Source: Bacillota bacterium (GTDB taxonomy: Bacteria > Bacillota > Clostridia > Acetivibrionales > DTU013). From it: DNA of 64,000 nucleotides. A program made the position numbers and the translations under genes. Position 1 is the stretch's first letter, and every line of letters begins with the position of its first letter. The notes under the pieces are model-generated. The model was not told the origin of the DNA. It was given only the letters and a program-made list of their open reading frames with translations, and made no database searches. Shown here piece after piece: positions 1 to 8,690 of this stretch. The stretch lies in contig JAEYOP010000040.1 of the NCBI GenBank assembly GCA_023411575.1, forward strand, positions 124,001 to 188,000, written 5' to 3'.

Positions 1-426
1 GAATTTGTAAAACAGGCTGTTCCAATAGCCGTTCTTTGCCCGGAAGCTTTCCAGTTCCAGGTTCAGGTCGCTGGAAACCCGAAAAAAAACCTTCTTCCCC
101 TTCAAACGCTTCTGGAGCAGAACCAGCCTCCCCAGGTAGGCATGGCTGCAGCTGAAAAGGAAAACGTCAGCCGCCAGGGAAAGGAGCTGCCGCCAGGAAC
201 GGCCGGCCTCAAACCGGATCAGCTCGACATTCCCCCGCCGGTACACCGGGGGCTGCCCGAAATCATCCACGAGCACGCTGACCTTCACGTTTTTCACCGC
301 GGAAAAACAGATAGCCAGGTTATACAGGCTTATTTCGGCGCCGCCCATGACATTTTCGATATTATAGCGTTCATCATACAAGGGCAGGGACCGAAAGGAG
401 AGGATGCAAATTTTCAATTCCTTCAT
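1..426 (-). CDS. Glycosyltransferase, N-terminal part (runs off left edge)
   Basis: This is the first 142 residues of a GT4/GT-B type glycosyltransferase; the rest lies beyond base 1. The N-terminus MKELKICILSFR is followed by a GGAEISLYNLA motif at about residues 29-39, typical of the donor-independent N-terminal Rossmann half of GT4 enzymes. The start ATG overlaps the stop of the upstream glycosyltransferase in an ATGA arrangement, so the two are translationally coupled. By position it adds a sugar to the lipid-linked exopolysaccharide repeat unit at the cytoplasmic membrane. Which sugar cannot be told, because the nucleotide-binding C-terminal half is missing. Confidence 0.8.
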   Translation of the reverse strand, partial: MKELKICILSFRSLPLYDERYNIENVMGGAEISLYNLAICFSAVKNVKVSVLVDDFGQPPVYRRGNVELIRFEAGRSWRQLLSLAADVFLFSCSHAYLGRLVLLQKRLKGKKVFFRVSSDLNLELESFRAKNGYWNSLFYKF

Positions 427-1604
427 CTTGAAAAACACCCTTTTTCCGTATTCCAGCCCGTCAGCCTCATAAAATCACCCAGGTACGCCTTCCCGATCCT
501 GGAAGGGTCATGGTTCTGCTTGACATAATCGTAGGCGTTTTCCCCCATCTTCCGGATCTGCCGGCCCTCCAGCCCCCGGATAAACTCCACCGCCCTGTCC
601 GGATCGTCCCCGCAGCAATACCCCAGCTCGTACCGGTCCAGGATGCCGTCGGGGTTCACCCGGAAGGTGAGGATGCCCGTTCTGCCCAGGCAGGCCTGGA
701 TGAAGCTGTTTGGGAAGCCCTCGTACTCCGACGTGTTCACAAAAAGCTTGGCGTGGTTGTAGAACCGCTGAATCTCCTGGAAGGGGATGAATTCGTAATA
801 CTCGAAGTTTTCCAGTTCCTCGGACGCTTTCCGGGCGGTTCCGGTCATTTCCTTTTCGTAAGTATTCTCCAGGTCCTCGCTGCTCCGGACATGGGGCATG
901 ATCATGACGAATTTTTCATCCGGAAGGCTCCTGGCCAGCTGGAGGAACAGCTCCGGCCTCTTCAGGGGCTCGCACCGGGACACCCAGAGGATGTATTCCT
1001 TGTGGGGCAGGCTCTTTTCCTTTTTGGCGGGGAAGAAGTTCTTCAAAACCCGGCTCTCCAATCCGCAGTTTTCCCGGAGCATCCTCTTCTGATCCTCGGA
1101 CTGCACGTAAATCAGGTCGCTGTTCCGCAGGCCGAACCGATACAGCCGGTACAGCCTCCGGGAACTCTTCCAGAACTCGAATTCCGCGTCCTTGTCGCTC
1201 CCCAGGCGGAACACCACCTTTTTTCCCTTCAGGAACTTGAGGAAGAGAACCATCCACCCGAGATGCTCCGAGGCCGTTTTGGTTATGTAAATATGGGAGC
1301 GCTGCCGGAGCATGGCCCGGAAAAAGCAAAGGTACCTCAATGCCTTCTGCCATGGGGACTTGTAGACATCCTCCCGCATGTACCGGACTTTCCGAACCGT
1401 GATATTGCGGTAGGTTTCGACCGCTTTTTGTCCGTAATCCCCCACCAGGAAATCCACCTTGATAAAATCAAACTGGGAAAAATAAGCGGCCAGATTGTAC
1501 AGTTCCACTTCCGAGCCGCCGAAGGCCTGGTTGGTAGCCCGGTTGAACACGGGATAAGCCCGGAAAAGGATAAAGCACAGGCGCAGTTGTTCTCGGTCGT
1601 TCAT
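423..1604 (-). CDS. Glycosyltransferase, GT4-like
   Basis: A 393-residue cytoplasmic glycosyltransferase. The N-terminal half has NQAFGGSEVELYNLA (about residues 24-38), matching the GGAE motif of its downstream neighbour. The C-terminal half has YILWVSRCEPLKRPE and NTSEYEGFPNSFIQA, the latter being the EGFPNS-type donor-binding motif of GT4 enzymes. The ATG has an AGAGGTGA ribosome binding site. It starts 12 bases after the asparagine-synthase-like gene and overlaps the next glycosyltransferase by 4 bases. The two adjacent enzymes resemble each other and may come from a duplication. Donor and acceptor are unknown. Confidence 0.87.
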   Translation of the reverse strand: MNDREQLRLCFILFRAYPVFNRATNQAFGGSEVELYNLAAYFSQFDFIKVDFLVGDYGQKAVETYRNITVRKVRYMREDVYKSPWQKALRYLCFFRAMLRQRSHIYITKTASEHLGWMVLFLKFLKGKKVVFRLGSDKDAEFEFWKSSRRLYRLYRFGLRNSDLIYVQSEDQKRMLRENCGLESRVLKNFFPAKKEKSLPHKEYILWVSRCEPLKRPELFLQLARSLPDEKFVMIMPHVRSSEDLENTYEKEMTGTARKASEELENFEYYEFIPFQEIQRFYNHAKLFVNTSEYEGFPNSFIQACLGRTGILTFRVNPDGILDRYELGYCCGDDPDRAVEFIRGLEGRQIRKMGENAYDYVKQNHDPSRIGKAYLGDFMRLTGWNTEKGCFSR

Positions 1605-1616
1605 TTTGTCACCTCT

Positions 1617-3524
1617 TCACCATGTCTCTATGTGGAAAATGTCACACAGGAGCTGGGTGGTCAGCACACCCATCACCAGCATCGTTTCCCTTTCGCTGGG
1701 GGTCTCCTTTGTCCGGACTCCGTCCAGAAACCCCTTGATTTTCTGCGGATGGAACAGGTTGAACCGCCGGAGGGACTCTTCGGACAGGATATGCTTCAAA
1801 TAGGGATCCTCCAGGATTTTATCCACGGGGATCGGGGCGCGGTACGGATATTTCTTCCGGCACACCAGCTCCCGGGGCAGATATTTTTCGGCGATCCTCT
1901 TTAAGACCACCTTCTCGTTCAAGGCCCGGATTTTGTAACGGTCGTTCAGTGACATGCAGTATTCCGCCAGATCGTCGTCCAGGAACGGAAACCGGACCTC
2001 CACGGAATTTGCCATGGAAATCCTGTCTCCCTGGGAGGACAGCAGGTACCGGGAAAGGAAGGTTTTTATTTCAAGGTACTGGCACCGCTGTATCTCCGTC
2101 CATTCCCCCAATTCCGGCACCGTATCCAGGTCCAGGGACCCGAAGTAATCGGGATGCCGGGTTTCCTTCGCCAGCTGCTTTGCCTCCTCCGAGAAAAACC
2201 GTTCAAAAAAGCCGAATTGCCTCCAACGGGTATAATGGGAATCCACCAGGCCGTCTTCATGGCCATGCATGTAGAAATAGTTCAGGCTGCCCGCAGACGC
2301 CGATTGGATGCGGCTGTCCGAAAACAGGTTCACTTTCCGGAACAGGTTTTTCTTGAATTCGGAATCGGGATACCGGTTCAAATAGCCCCGGATCTTTACC
2401 TCACGAAAAATATCGTAGCCCCCGAAGAATTCATCCGCCCCTTCTCCCGACAGCACCACCTTTATCCCGTTCCGGTTCACCAGTTCGGAAAGCCTGTACA
2501 GCGGTGCGGGGCCTGCCCGCAGCAGCGGCGTCTCCGTATGCCGGACGATCTTCTGGATCAGCCCGGGGATTTCCTCGTTCCGGAACAGCACGGTATGATA
2601 CCGGATACCAAGATGCTCGCTGACCAGCTTCTGATATTTCCGCTCGTCGTACCGGGCCTCTTCGAAGCCCACGGAGAACGCTTCCACGGATCGGTTGAAC
2701 CGGCTGGCAACGATGGAGGTGACCAGGCTGGAATCCAGTCCCCCGCTTAAATAGGCGGAGATTTTTACGTCTCCGATCAGTCTTTTCTGGACCGCCCTGC
2801 ACAGAAGCTCCTCCACCTCCTCGACGGTCTCGTCGAGACTTGCCGGACGAAAGTCCCGTCCGAATTTCAGCCGGTAGTACGGCTGCCTTTGAAGGGTTTT
2901 CTCCTGGTAAACCAGGAATTCGCCGGGCTGCACGCTGAAAACATCCTGGAAGACCGTCCGGTCGGACTGGGGGGACCAGAAGGTAAAGACCTCCAGCAGG
3001 GACCTGCCGCAGAGCTGCCTTTTTACCCTTCCGCTGGCCAGGATGGCCTTGATTTCGGAGCCAAAGTAGAATTCCCCGTTCTGGCAGGCGAAATGGAGGG
3101 GAAGGATTCCCATCCGGTCCCTTGCCAGGATCAGCTTTCGTTGGCTGATCTGGTAGACGGCGATGGCGAACTGGCCGGATAGCCTGGTAAACATGGCGGT
3201 CCCGTATTCCTCGTACAGATGGGGCAGCACTGCCGTGTCCGAATGGTTCGAAAGCTTGTGCCCCTTGTCCTCCAACTCCTGCCGGAGCTGGGCGTAGTTG
3301 AAGATTTCCCCGTTGAAGACGACCGCGATGTCCCGGTTTTCGTTAAAAACCGGTTGTTTTCCGTTATGAAGGTCTATAATGCTGAGGCGCTTTGAAACCA
3401 GCCCCACATCCCCCTGCAGGTAATAGCCCGTTTCATCCGGGCCCCTGTGGTACAGGGTGTCGCCCATTCTCTTGAGCATATTTCCGGTGCCGCTTCTGCT
3501 GATAAAGCCCGCAATCCCGCACAT
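1617..3524 (-). CDS. asnB: Glutamine-hydrolysing asparagine synthase-like amidotransferase
   Basis: At 635 residues this is full length for the AsnB family. The N-terminus MCGIAGF supplies the class II glutaminase nucleophile Cys2 after Met removal. The synthetase domain has the PP-loop SGGLDSS at residues 260-266 and the motif LSGEGADEFFGGY further on. The family transfers glutamine-derived ammonia to an AMP-activated carboxylate. The ATG lies one base beyond the stop of the acyl ligase gene, so translation is coupled. In capsule clusters such proteins often amidate a carboxyl group on a uronic acid or an amino-acid decoration rather than make free asparagine. That role is inferred from the neighbouring ligase, carrier protein and PP-loop protein. 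The symbol denotes the family, not a proven metabolic role. Confidence 0.88.
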   Translation of the reverse strand: MCGIAGFISRSGTGNMLKRMGDTLYHRGPDETGYYLQGDVGLVSKRLSIIDLHNGKQPVFNENRDIAVVFNGEIFNYAQLRQELEDKGHKLSNHSDTAVLPHLYEEYGTAMFTRLSGQFAIAVYQISQRKLILARDRMGILPLHFACQNGEFYFGSEIKAILASGRVKRQLCGRSLLEVFTFWSPQSDRTVFQDVFSVQPGEFLVYQEKTLQRQPYYRLKFGRDFRPASLDETVEEVEELLCRAVQKRLIGDVKISAYLSGGLDSSLVTSIVASRFNRSVEAFSVGFEEARYDERKYQKLVSEHLGIRYHTVLFRNEEIPGLIQKIVRHTETPLLRAGPAPLYRLSELVNRNGIKVVLSGEGADEFFGGYDIFREVKIRGYLNRYPDSEFKKNLFRKVNLFSDSRIQSASAGSLNYFYMHGHEDGLVDSHYTRWRQFGFFERFFSEEAKQLAKETRHPDYFGSLDLDTVPELGEWTEIQRCQYLEIKTFLSRYLLSSQGDRISMANSVEVRFPFLDDDLAEYCMSLNDRYKIRALNEKVVLKRIAEKYLPRELVCRKKYPYRAPIPVDKILEDPYLKHILSEESLRRFNLFHPQKIKGFLDGVRTKETPSERETMLVMGVLTTQLLCDIFHIETW

Positions 3525-3525
3525 G

Positions 3526-5103
3526 TCATCTGTTCCCCCTTAAGACGCTTCTTTTGATCTTTCCGCTGTCGGTCCTGGGCAGCTGCCCGACGGCTTCAAG
3601 CCGCTGGGGCCTCATATGGAGCGGCAGCCTGGCGTTGATGAATTTCCGGATGTCGTCCGGCCGGTAATCCCCTTCCGGTACGATGAACGCCTGGATGACC
3701 GACGCCGATTCCAGCCTGCTTTCAATCACGGCCGATTCCTTGACCCAACTGCAGCTGTTGATTACATTTTCTATTTCCACAGGGCTTATCCGGTGGCCCA
3801 TGTACTTGATCATGTCCGTCTTCCGGCCCTTGATGTAAATAAATCCGTCTTCATCCACCGTGGCGTAATCGCCTGTACGCAGCCAGCCGTTTTCAAGCAC
3901 TTCCTCCGTTGCCTCCGGGTCCTTCCAGTACCCTTTCATGATGCCGGGCCCCCGCGCCAGGATCTCCCCAATCTCCCCCGGCCGGACTTCACAACCGTTT
4001 TCATTGACTACCTTCAGTTCCGCATTGCTCAGTCCCTTGCCAATGGAACCGATTTTGGAACGGAGCAACTCCGGCTCCAGATAGCTCAGCCTGGCGCTGG
4101 CTTCCGTCTGTCCGTACATAACGTACTGGCTGATGGTGGGGTATTTGCCGGCGATGAATAGAAGGTCGTCCGTATTGGTCGATTCCCCGGCAAAGGTGAT
4201 ATACCGCAGACTTTCGAAGAAGTTCTCCTCCGTCCCGGAATTTTTGATGCATTTGAGCATGAGGTTTATATAGGACCCGACGGTGGAAAAGCCGGATACC
4301 CGGTGCTCCCTGAGGCCTTCCAGGACTTTATAGGGGTAGGCCGCGGAATCCGCCAGGACGATGGCCGCCCCCGCACAGGCATGGGTCAGCAGGACCGAAT
4401 TCCCATAGGAATAGGTAAAGGGCAGCGTCATCAGGACGGAATCTTCGCAGGTCAGGTGAAGGTATTCTACAATCGCCGCGGTATTCGCCGCCAGATTCCC
4501 GTGGGTAAGGGTAACCCCTTTGGGCATCGCCGTCGTCCCCGAAGTAAAAAGGATCACCGCCGGATCGTTTTCGTCCTGCGAAACCTCCCTTATCAAGCCC
4601 TCCCCTGTTCCGGGAGAATTCCCGTCCCAACCGGGGAAATCCCGGCACAGGTCGGTCAAATCCCCGCGTGCGCCCGGGAAATTCCGGTCCGGGCCGGCGT
4701 GTTCCGGCCGGATCACGCGGTCCACCTCCACAATTTTTGTCTTCATGCCGCTCCCGAGCCTGCTCAGCCGGCCGGCCGCCGGGCCGCCGGCCAGGATCAG
4801 TCCGGGCGCGCATTTATCCAGGATGTACAGCAGGCTTTCGGTCATCCGGGCGGGATTGACAGGAACCGCCACGGAACCCGCTCCAAGGATGCCGAAAAAG
4901 GCGGCAACGTACTCCACGGAATTATCGCAGTACAGAAGAACCGGCTCTCCCCTCTTTACTCCAAGTTTGAGCAAAGAAGCGGAAACCCTTTCCGCCATGG
5001 CGTAAACCTCCCGGTATGTCCACCGTTGATCCTGTTTTTTGACAAAGGTTCGGTCAGGATATCTCTGGCTGCTTTTTTGGAGAAATCCGAATAATCCTTC
5101 CAT
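3526..5103 (-). CDS. AMP-forming acyl/aryl/aminoacyl ligase (ANL superfamily)
   Basis: A 525-residue adenylating enzyme. Core motifs are intact: TSGTTAMPKG (about residues 187-196), YGQTEAS, GWLRTGDYA, and the C-terminal PRTDSGKIKR carrying the catalytic lysine. It activates a carboxylic acid as an acyl-AMP and hands it to CoA or to a phosphopantetheine arm. The acyl carrier protein three genes upstream is a likely acceptor. I chose ATG 5103 because AAGGAGA lies 10 bases before it; a GTG at 5130 has no ribosome binding site. Residues of about 138-172 form a Gly/Pro/Asp-rich stretch encoded by imperfect GC-rich repeats and look like an inserted linker. Substrate is unknown. DltA-like or fatty-acid ligases are alternatives. 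Confidence 0.87.
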   Translation of the reverse strand: MEGLFGFLQKSSQRYPDRTFVKKQDQRWTYREVYAMAERVSASLLKLGVKRGEPVLLYCDNSVEYVAAFFGILGAGSVAVPVNPARMTESLLYILDKCAPGLILAGGPAAGRLSRLGSGMKTKIVEVDRVIRPEHAGPDRNFPGARGDLTDLCRDFPGWDGNSPGTGEGLIREVSQDENDPAVILFTSGTTAMPKGVTLTHGNLAANTAAIVEYLHLTCEDSVLMTLPFTYSYGNSVLLTHACAGAAIVLADSAAYPYKVLEGLREHRVSGFSTVGSYINLMLKCIKNSGTEENFFESLRYITFAGESTNTDDLLFIAGKYPTISQYVMYGQTEASARLSYLEPELLRSKIGSIGKGLSNAELKVVNENGCEVRPGEIGEILARGPGIMKGYWKDPEATEEVLENGWLRTGDYATVDEDGFIYIKGRKTDMIKYMGHRISPVEIENVINSCSWVKESAVIESRLESASVIQAFIVPEGDYRPDDIRKFINARLPLHMRPQRLEAVGQLPRTDSGKIKRSVLRGNR

Positions 5104-5136
5104 ATCAGCACGGTCTCCTTGGCCCGTCACAGTACG

Positions 5137-6123
5137 TCAATCCGATTCGAACAGCTTCCGGATCCGTTCGTAGGAGCTGTCGTTTTTCACCTTCTCCAGC
5201 TTCAGCGCTCCTTCTTCCCTGCTCATATGGCCGTTTCGCACCATGCTGCTGATTTCAAACGCGTAGGGGTGGTAGCCGAACCGATCCACGTGGCACTGGT
5301 TCGCGTAGGAATTCAGCAGGCAGTTCGAGCTGTTGCCGTCCGTATTCTCCGGGGGGTCCCATCCGATCTCCCGGATCTCCTCCACTATTTTTGTTTCGTC
5401 GTAGGCATTGTTGACGAACGGGTAATACAGGTAGGGAATCCGCTCTTCGTGCTCCCGCATGAATTCCTCGTCCAGAAAATACCGGTCATACTCGCTTCCA
5501 AGCTCCTGTACAATAGTGGTCCGGACGTGGTTGAAGACCTTGGAGACCATCCGGTAATTCAGCTTCAGCAGCGGCTTCGCCGTCTCCACCTGTCCGGGGG
5601 TCCACCCGAAACAGATAATGGGGATGTCCCGGAGGATGGCTTCCCGGTAGATCATATTCTTTACGAGCATGATGCACAGGTTGCAGATCGAGCTCGCCCG
5701 CTCCAGGGACGTCCTGGGGAAGACACTGCCGTTCTCCGCGAATCGGAACGCGCCGACCAGCTTATTCACAGGGTATTTCACGAGAATACTGTCCACGCCC
5801 AGGCGGTCCGTTACCGCTCCGATGTTTTTCAGACAGGCTTCGCTTAAAAAGCAATTATTGAAAGTGACGGCCAGAATGGAAGCGTTATATTTCTCCCGGA
5901 TCATTTTAAGGGTATAGGTGCTGTCCTTGCCCCCGCTGTAGGCCATGATCACCTGATAGCTCTTCTGTTTGTATTTTTCCAGCATTGCGGCGAATTCCCC
6001 GTCCGCCGCGCTTTGCTGCGGCCGGGTTTCCGAAGCGGTCGTGCAGTAATTGCAAAGCCCGCTGCCATTTATCCGGACCGAAGGGATATTGTCATTCAGT
6101 AGGCATCGTCCACATACTTGCAT
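5137..6123 (-). CDS. PP-loop N-acetyl-sugar amidotransferase-like protein
   Basis: A 328-residue PP-loop ATP pyrophosphatase family protein. The N-terminus has two CxxC pairs (Cys4/7 and Cys24/27), a probable zinc knuckle, in the layout of WbpG/PseA-type sugar amidotransferases. AYSGGKDST at residues 61-69 is the ATP-binding PP-loop. A further CNLC pair lies near residue 147. WbpG-type enzymes turn a sugar N-acetyl group into an acetamidino group with ammonia from a HisH/HisF-like partner. No such partner is visible, so the nearby AsnB glutaminase could supply nitrogen (inference). The ATG has an AGGGAGGT site and lies 4 bases from the carrier protein stop. A thiolation role, as in TtcA relatives, is the main alternative. 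Confidence 0.75.
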   Translation of the reverse strand: MQVCGRCLLNDNIPSVRINGSGLCNYCTTASETRPQQSAADGEFAAMLEKYKQKSYQVIMAYSGGKDSTYTLKMIREKYNASILAVTFNNCFLSEACLKNIGAVTDRLGVDSILVKYPVNKLVGAFRFAENGSVFPRTSLERASSICNLCIMLVKNMIYREAILRDIPIICFGWTPGQVETAKPLLKLNYRMVSKVFNHVRTTIVQELGSEYDRYFLDEEFMREHEERIPYLYYPFVNNAYDETKIVEEIREIGWDPPENTDGNSSNCLLNSYANQCHVDRFGYHPYAFEISSMVRNGHMSREEGALKLEKVKNDSSYERIRKLFESD

Positions 6124-6127
6124 CGCC

Positions 6128-6409
6128 CTACCTCCCTCTTACGGCGGAGCCCGCGTTTTCCACCTTGCTGCAGACATATGCGTAAATGCTGTTCAAGGTA
6201 TTGAAATGCTCTGGAATAATTTCATGGTCGTAGACCCGGATGCCGAATGCCTGCTCCAGAAAGGTCACCAGACCGATGATCCCCGTGGAATCGATATAGC
6301 CGCCGTCGATGAGGGATTCCTCCCCGTCGATCTCTTCTATGGATTCGCTGTACAGAATGCTGTTCCGAAAATAATCCTGCAGTTTTTCCCGAATTTCTTT
6401 TGAATTCAT
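6128..6409 (-). CDS. Acyl carrier protein (stand-alone)
   Basis: A 93-residue acidic carrier protein. The phosphopantetheine attachment site reads YIDSTGI, with Ser41 in a DST context where housekeeping AcpP has DSL. Helix-rich flanks and length fit the family. It sits between an acyltransferase gene and the PP-loop gene, with the AMP-forming ligase nearby, so it probably carries a ligase-loaded acyl or aminoacyl group for attachment to the polysaccharide, as DltC does for D-alanine. A fatty-acid-synthesis role is unlikely because no FAS gene is adjacent. It needs a 4'-phosphopantetheinyl transferase encoded elsewhere. Confidence 0.85.
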   Translation of the reverse strand: MNSKEIREKLQDYFRNSILYSESIEEIDGEESLIDGGYIDSTGIIGLVTFLEQAFGIRVYDHEIIPEHFNTLNSIYAYVCSKVENAGSAVRGR

Positions 6410-6424
6410 CCTTTTACACCCCCG

Positions 6425-6922
6425 TCACCACAAATGCCTGAAATGCCTGTAAAAATGGTTTTCATAATATGGGTAAAGCTCGTTCCGGTAATACTCCCGG
6501 AAGCTCTCCTCCAGCTTTTTCGAAACGGCCGGATTTCCCGCCGCGGCAGACCCCGGGGGAACGTCCTTGTAAACGATGGAGCCGGGCAATACGCAGGCGT
6601 CGGGGCCAATGGTCACGTTGGGCATGATGATGGCGTTGTCTCCGATATATACGTTGTCCCGGATATCGATTTTGCCGTACTTGTTGTCTATGTCGCTGTA
6701 CTCTTCCTTCTGCTTGATAATCCGGATGGCGCCGTCGTGGGTAATGAACTTTACGCCGTCGGCAATCACGCAATTCTCCCCGATGCGGATGAGATACGGC
6801 TCGCTGCCGAAGTTCTCCGTTCCGGGAAACGGGAGGGTTCCACGGCCGATACCGGCTCCGGCCCTTTCCAGCGCTTTTATTTTAGGGATAAGCCTGTACT
6901 TTTTTATAAAATGGGAAAGCAT
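6425..6922 (-). CDS. Hexapeptide-repeat sugar acyltransferase
   Basis: A 165-residue left-handed beta-helix acyltransferase. Hexapeptide repeats run from about residue 45 to 125 (for example IGENCVIADGVKFI, IDIRDNVYIGDNAIIMPNVTIGPDA), with KFITHDGA supplying the likely catalytic His. The C-terminus is the short helix usual for the LacA/WbbJ type. It probably O- or N-acetylates a sugar of the repeat unit using acetyl-CoA, or an acyl group from the adjacent carrier protein. The ATG has AGGAGG about 11 bases upstream. It resembles the preceding 178-residue protein, so the pair likely arose by duplication. Confidence 0.86.
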   Translation of the reverse strand: MLSHFIKKYRLIPKIKALERAGAGIGRGTLPFPGTENFGSEPYLIRIGENCVIADGVKFITHDGAIRIIKQKEEYSDIDNKYGKIDIRDNVYIGDNAIIMPNVTIGPDACVLPGSIVYKDVPPGSAAAGNPAVSKKLEESFREYYRNELYPYYENHFYRHFRHLW

Positions 6923-6941
6923 TTGACAAACGGCCTCCTGT

Positions 6942-7478
6942 TCATTCCCTTCCTATCGTGGGAACGTCGTCCCGGATATTCCAGAAATGCTTCTGCAGCA
7001 CTTTTCTCTTTCTTTTGGAGACATAGTCCGGCACCATGCCCCTTTTGCAAAAACCGGCGTAAAGATCCACAGTGCAGCTGACGCGGGACGGATTCCCGCT
7101 GACGCACATACCGGGCGGCGCGTCCGTCATGACCACGGTGCCGGCTCCTATGATCGTATTTGGACCGATGGATACGTTGGGATAGATGATGGAATCAATG
7201 CCGATAAAGCAATTGTCATGGACGGTGATCCGGTTTCCCTTTCCCGGATCGTCCGGGACTCCGTTCCAGTTCCAGCCGCACTCCGGGATGCCAGGGTTGG
7301 TAATGAATTTTACGCCTGCCGCAACGACGCAGTTCTTGCCGATGGCGACCTTCTGCGGGTCGAATCCGAAGTTCTGCGCCTCATTGAAAAGCAGTGTATT
7401 TTTCCCAACCTGTATCCCGGACTTCAGCAGCTTTTTTATTTTCCATTCGTGCCGGAACTGGAAAAATCTTTTGAACAT
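6942..7478 (-). CDS. Hexapeptide-repeat sugar acyltransferase
   Basis: A 178-residue trimeric left-handed beta-helix acyltransferase. Repeats such as IGKNCVVAAGVKFI, VHDNCFIGIDSIIYPNVSIGPNTIIGAGTVV are clear. Unlike its downstream paralogue it has KFITNPG where the catalytic His would be expected, so the active base may lie elsewhere or the donor site may differ. The ATG follows a GAGGGAAT site. Located after the GT4 gene and before the acyltransferase/carrier pair, it probably acylates a sugar of the exopolysaccharide. Confidence 0.84.
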   Translation of the reverse strand: MFKRFFQFRHEWKIKKLLKSGIQVGKNTLLFNEAQNFGFDPQKVAIGKNCVVAAGVKFITNPGIPECGWNWNGVPDDPGKGNRITVHDNCFIGIDSIIYPNVSIGPNTIIGAGTVVMTDAPPGMCVSGNPSRVSCTVDLYAGFCKRGMVPDYVSKRKRKVLQKHFWNIRDDVPTIGRE

Positions 7479-7549
7479 ATTCCCTCACCCGGCGGCCCGT
7501 CAAGGTCAAATCCGCCTATACTATCTTATGTCGCGCTCGTCCGATTATG

Positions 7550-8674
7550 TCAGATAATTCCCCCGCCGTGCTTCCGGCACAACCCGCCGTACAATTGCAG
7601 GGTGCGGTCCGCCGACTTGTCCCAGCAAAAATTTTCCATTACATATTCTATGATCCGTTCCCGGTCCTTATGAACCATTTCTCCCTGCCGGAGAAGCATT
7701 TGCAATTTTGCGGCCAGGTCGGCGGGATCTCCCTGTTTAAAGCTGTATCCGTATCCGGAGACCACCGCCCTGTTCTCGGCGATATCGCTTACCAGGCAGC
7801 ACTGGCCGTAGCTCATCGCCTCCAGCAGGCTGATGGGCATCCCCTCCACATCGGAGGGAAGGATATAGATCAGGGCGTTGCGGAGCAATTCCTCCAGAAT
7901 GGGACCGTAAACGAATCCGGTAAAAAGGATGTTGGGGTTCCCTTCCACCATTGCATGGAGTTCTTTTTCATAATCGTCGCTGTGGCTTGAGCCTCCTGCG
8001 ATCACAAGCTTCTTGTCCGTATCCGTGCGACCGTAGGCTTCGATCAGGTAGTGGACGCCTTTTTCCGGCACCAGCCTTCCAAGGTACAGCAGGTAGGAGT
8101 CTTCCTCCAATCCGTATCTCTCCTTTATCTGCGTCGGAGCCGGGGCTTTTTTAATCTCCACCCCATTCCGTATGTACTCGATTTCCTTGTTGTACTTCTT
8201 CCTGTAATAGTCCACCAGGGCTTCCGACACGCTGATGGTCCGGTGGGCGAACTTTGCGGACGCATATTCCCCGAACTTCAGAACCTTTTTGGACAGGCCC
8301 CCCCATTTATCCCGCTGCCAGTCCAGTCCGTGAACCGTGCAGACCACCCGGATTCCGAAAAGCCTCGGAAGAAACGCGAGGATGGAGGGTCCGAGGGCAT
8401 GATAGTGAATGATGTCATTGCGCCGGAAAATGGCATGAAGCGTTGAAATAAAGGAATGGGTAATGGCTTCCAGGGACTTGGACCGGAGACAGGGCGTAAA
8501 AATCGTCCGTACTCCTTGATAACACCCGCCTTTTTCCAGGCAGTGTCCCTTCCGGCAGTAAACGTCCACCTCGCAGCCTTTTTGCACAAGCCTTTTCGCG
8601 ATTTCCTCCACGTGGACCTCCACTCCGCCGGACCGGGACGGAATTCCCTTCTGACCGATCATGGCAATTTTCAT
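7550..8674 (-). CDS. Glycosyltransferase, GT4
   Basis: A 374-residue cytoplasmic GT4 enzyme starting MKIAMIGQKGIPSRSGGVEVHVEE, whose SGGVE segment is the acceptor-side glycine loop. YLLYLGRLVPEKGVHYLIEAY and ILPSDVEGMPISLLEAM are the donor-binding C-terminal motifs with the EX7E signature. ATG 8674 was preferred to start codons further upstream because homology begins there and the extension would run into the flippase gene, which ends at 8691. It acts on the lipid-linked repeat unit. Sugar specificity cannot be read from sequence. Confidence 0.9.
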   Translation of the reverse strand: MKIAMIGQKGIPSRSGGVEVHVEEIAKRLVQKGCEVDVYCRKGHCLEKGGCYQGVRTIFTPCLRSKSLEAITHSFISTLHAIFRRNDIIHYHALGPSILAFLPRLFGIRVVCTVHGLDWQRDKWGGLSKKVLKFGEYASAKFAHRTISVSEALVDYYRKKYNKEIEYIRNGVEIKKAPAPTQIKERYGLEEDSYLLYLGRLVPEKGVHYLIEAYGRTDTDKKLVIAGGSSHSDDYEKELHAMVEGNPNILFTGFVYGPILEELLRNALIYILPSDVEGMPISLLEAMSYGQCCLVSDIAENRAVVSGYGYSFKQGDPADLAAKLQMLLRQGEMVHKDRERIIEYVMENFCWDKSADRTLQLYGGLCRKHGGGII

Positions 8675-8690
8675 TTTCACGGCACCCCCT

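Noticed and set aside
510..1904. Long plus-strand frame of 464 codons
   Set aside because: It is antisense to the glycosyltransferase and AsnB-like genes, has no family motifs and no ribosome site. High GC makes such antisense frames common here.
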